A program made the translations under genes and the position numbers. 64,000 bases of DNA, from assembly GCF_020151015.1 (NCBI RefSeq), contig NZ_CP083746.1:3315001-3379000 (forward strand). The letters run 5' to 3'. The notes under the pieces are model-generated. The model saw only the letters and a list, made by a program, of their open reading frames with translations. It had not been told where the DNA came from and ran no database searches. Numbering within the stretch: the first letter of the stretch is position 1; each line of letters starts with the position of its first letter. Origin of the DNA: Pseudomonas sp. p1(2021b) (lineage in GTDB: Bacteria > Pseudomonadota > Gammaproteobacteria > Pseudomonadales > Pseudomonadaceae). Below, piece after piece: positions 63,660-64,000 of the stretch.

Positions 63660-64000
63660 TCAAGCAGACAACTCGACCAGCAGCTTGTTCAGGCGACGAA
63701 CGTAGGCCGCCGGGTCCTTCAGGCTGTCGCCGGCCGCCAGGGCCGCCTGGTCGAACAGGATATGCGACAGCTCCGCGAAGCGGTCCTCGCTCTGTTCGTT
63801 ATCCAGCTTCTCGATCAGCGGGTGGCCCGGGTTGAACTCGAAGATCGGCTTGGATTCAGGCACCTTCTGGCCGCTGGCCTCGAGGATCTGGCGCATCTGC
63901 AGGCCAAGGTCCTGCTCACCGATGGCCAGGATCGCCGGCGAGTCGGTCAGGCGGTGCGAGACGCGCACCTCGGCGACGCTGTCACCCAAGGCCGTCTTCA
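63660..64000 (-). CDS. htpG: Molecular chaperone HtpG (Hsp90), 3' end only
   Basis: The frame is open at the window edge, so only the last 113 residues are seen. They match the C-terminal dimerisation domain of Htp[46 protein letters not shown] and a C-terminus [14 protein letters not shown]. HtpG is an ATP-dependent cytoplasmic chaperone. Its usual place near fabAB in pseudomonads agrees. Confidence 0.95.
   Translation of the reverse strand, partial: KTALGDSVAEVRVSHRLTDSPAILAIGEQDLGLQMRQILEASGQKVPESKPIFEFNPGHPLIEKLDNEQSEDRFAELSHILFDQAALAAGDSLKDPAAYVRRLNKLLVELSA

Overview
The window is GC-rich bacterial DNA with the gene content and order of a Pseudomonas of the P. putida group. Markers are fabA-fabB next to htpG, a complete kdpFABCDE operon, ldcA-dnaQ-rnhA-methyltransferase-gloB-mltD-nppA1A2BCD in the usual Pseudomonas order, phnWX, a short-chain fatty-acid operon, and many REP doublets of the pseudomonad type. 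No rRNA, tRNA, CRISPR array or intact insertion sequence was found.

Layout. 1-13 kb: the C-terminal part of a large dermonecrotic-toxin-like protein on the + strand, a five-gene beta-oxidation operon on the - strand (acyl-CoA synthetase, 3-hydroxyacyl-CoA dehydrogenase, thiolase, acyl-CoA dehydrogenase, enoyl-CoA hydratase), then a 1494-residue LRR/NEL-type E3 ubiquitin ligase effector-like protein and an AraC-family regulator. 14-17 kb: a LysR regulator divergent from phnWX (2-aminoethylphosphonate degradation). 17-25 kb: FMN reductase, a small unknown gene, basic amino acid decarboxylase, dnaQ, rnhA, a methyltransferase, gloB and mltD. 25-32.7 kb: the Npp peptide/nucleoside-peptide ABC importer, with two tandem solute-binding proteins and gene junctions of a single base.

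32.7-38.7 kb is an AT-richer accessory segment. It holds a nitrilase-family hydrolase, a truncated P-loop kinase remnant, a CHASE4-PAS-GGDEF-EAL protein whose GGDEF site is degenerate, two small unknown genes, a methyltransferase, and a strongly structured leader before a small Pseudomonas gene. 39-47.5 kb: a DUF3077-type gene, then the high-affinity K+ uptake operon kdpFABC with its sensor-regulator pair kdpDE. A REP doublet lies inside the 3' end of kdpC and adds a C-terminal tail.

47.7-56 kb: AI-2E/PerM-type permease, a DUF4892 protein preceded by a coupled 20-codon ORF, two alpha/beta hydrolases, sixA, a DUF4389 gene and gpsA. 53.6-58.5 kb: a translationally coupled operon of TonB-dependent receptor, periplasmic binding protein and hybrid histidine kinase (PA1611 type). 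58.8-64 kb: fabA-fabB (unsaturated fatty-acid synthesis) with a bidirectional terminator, a secreted amidohydrolase, a pirin, a dienelactone hydrolase and the 3' end of htpG.

The best targets for a second look are the NEL effector with its toxin-like neighbour, the REP-encoded KdpC tail, the structured RNA-like leader at 38.54-38.62 kb, and the coupled short ORF before the DUF4892 gene. Start codons were chosen from family length and visible ribosome binding sites. Similarity statements rest on recognised motifs, not on a database search.
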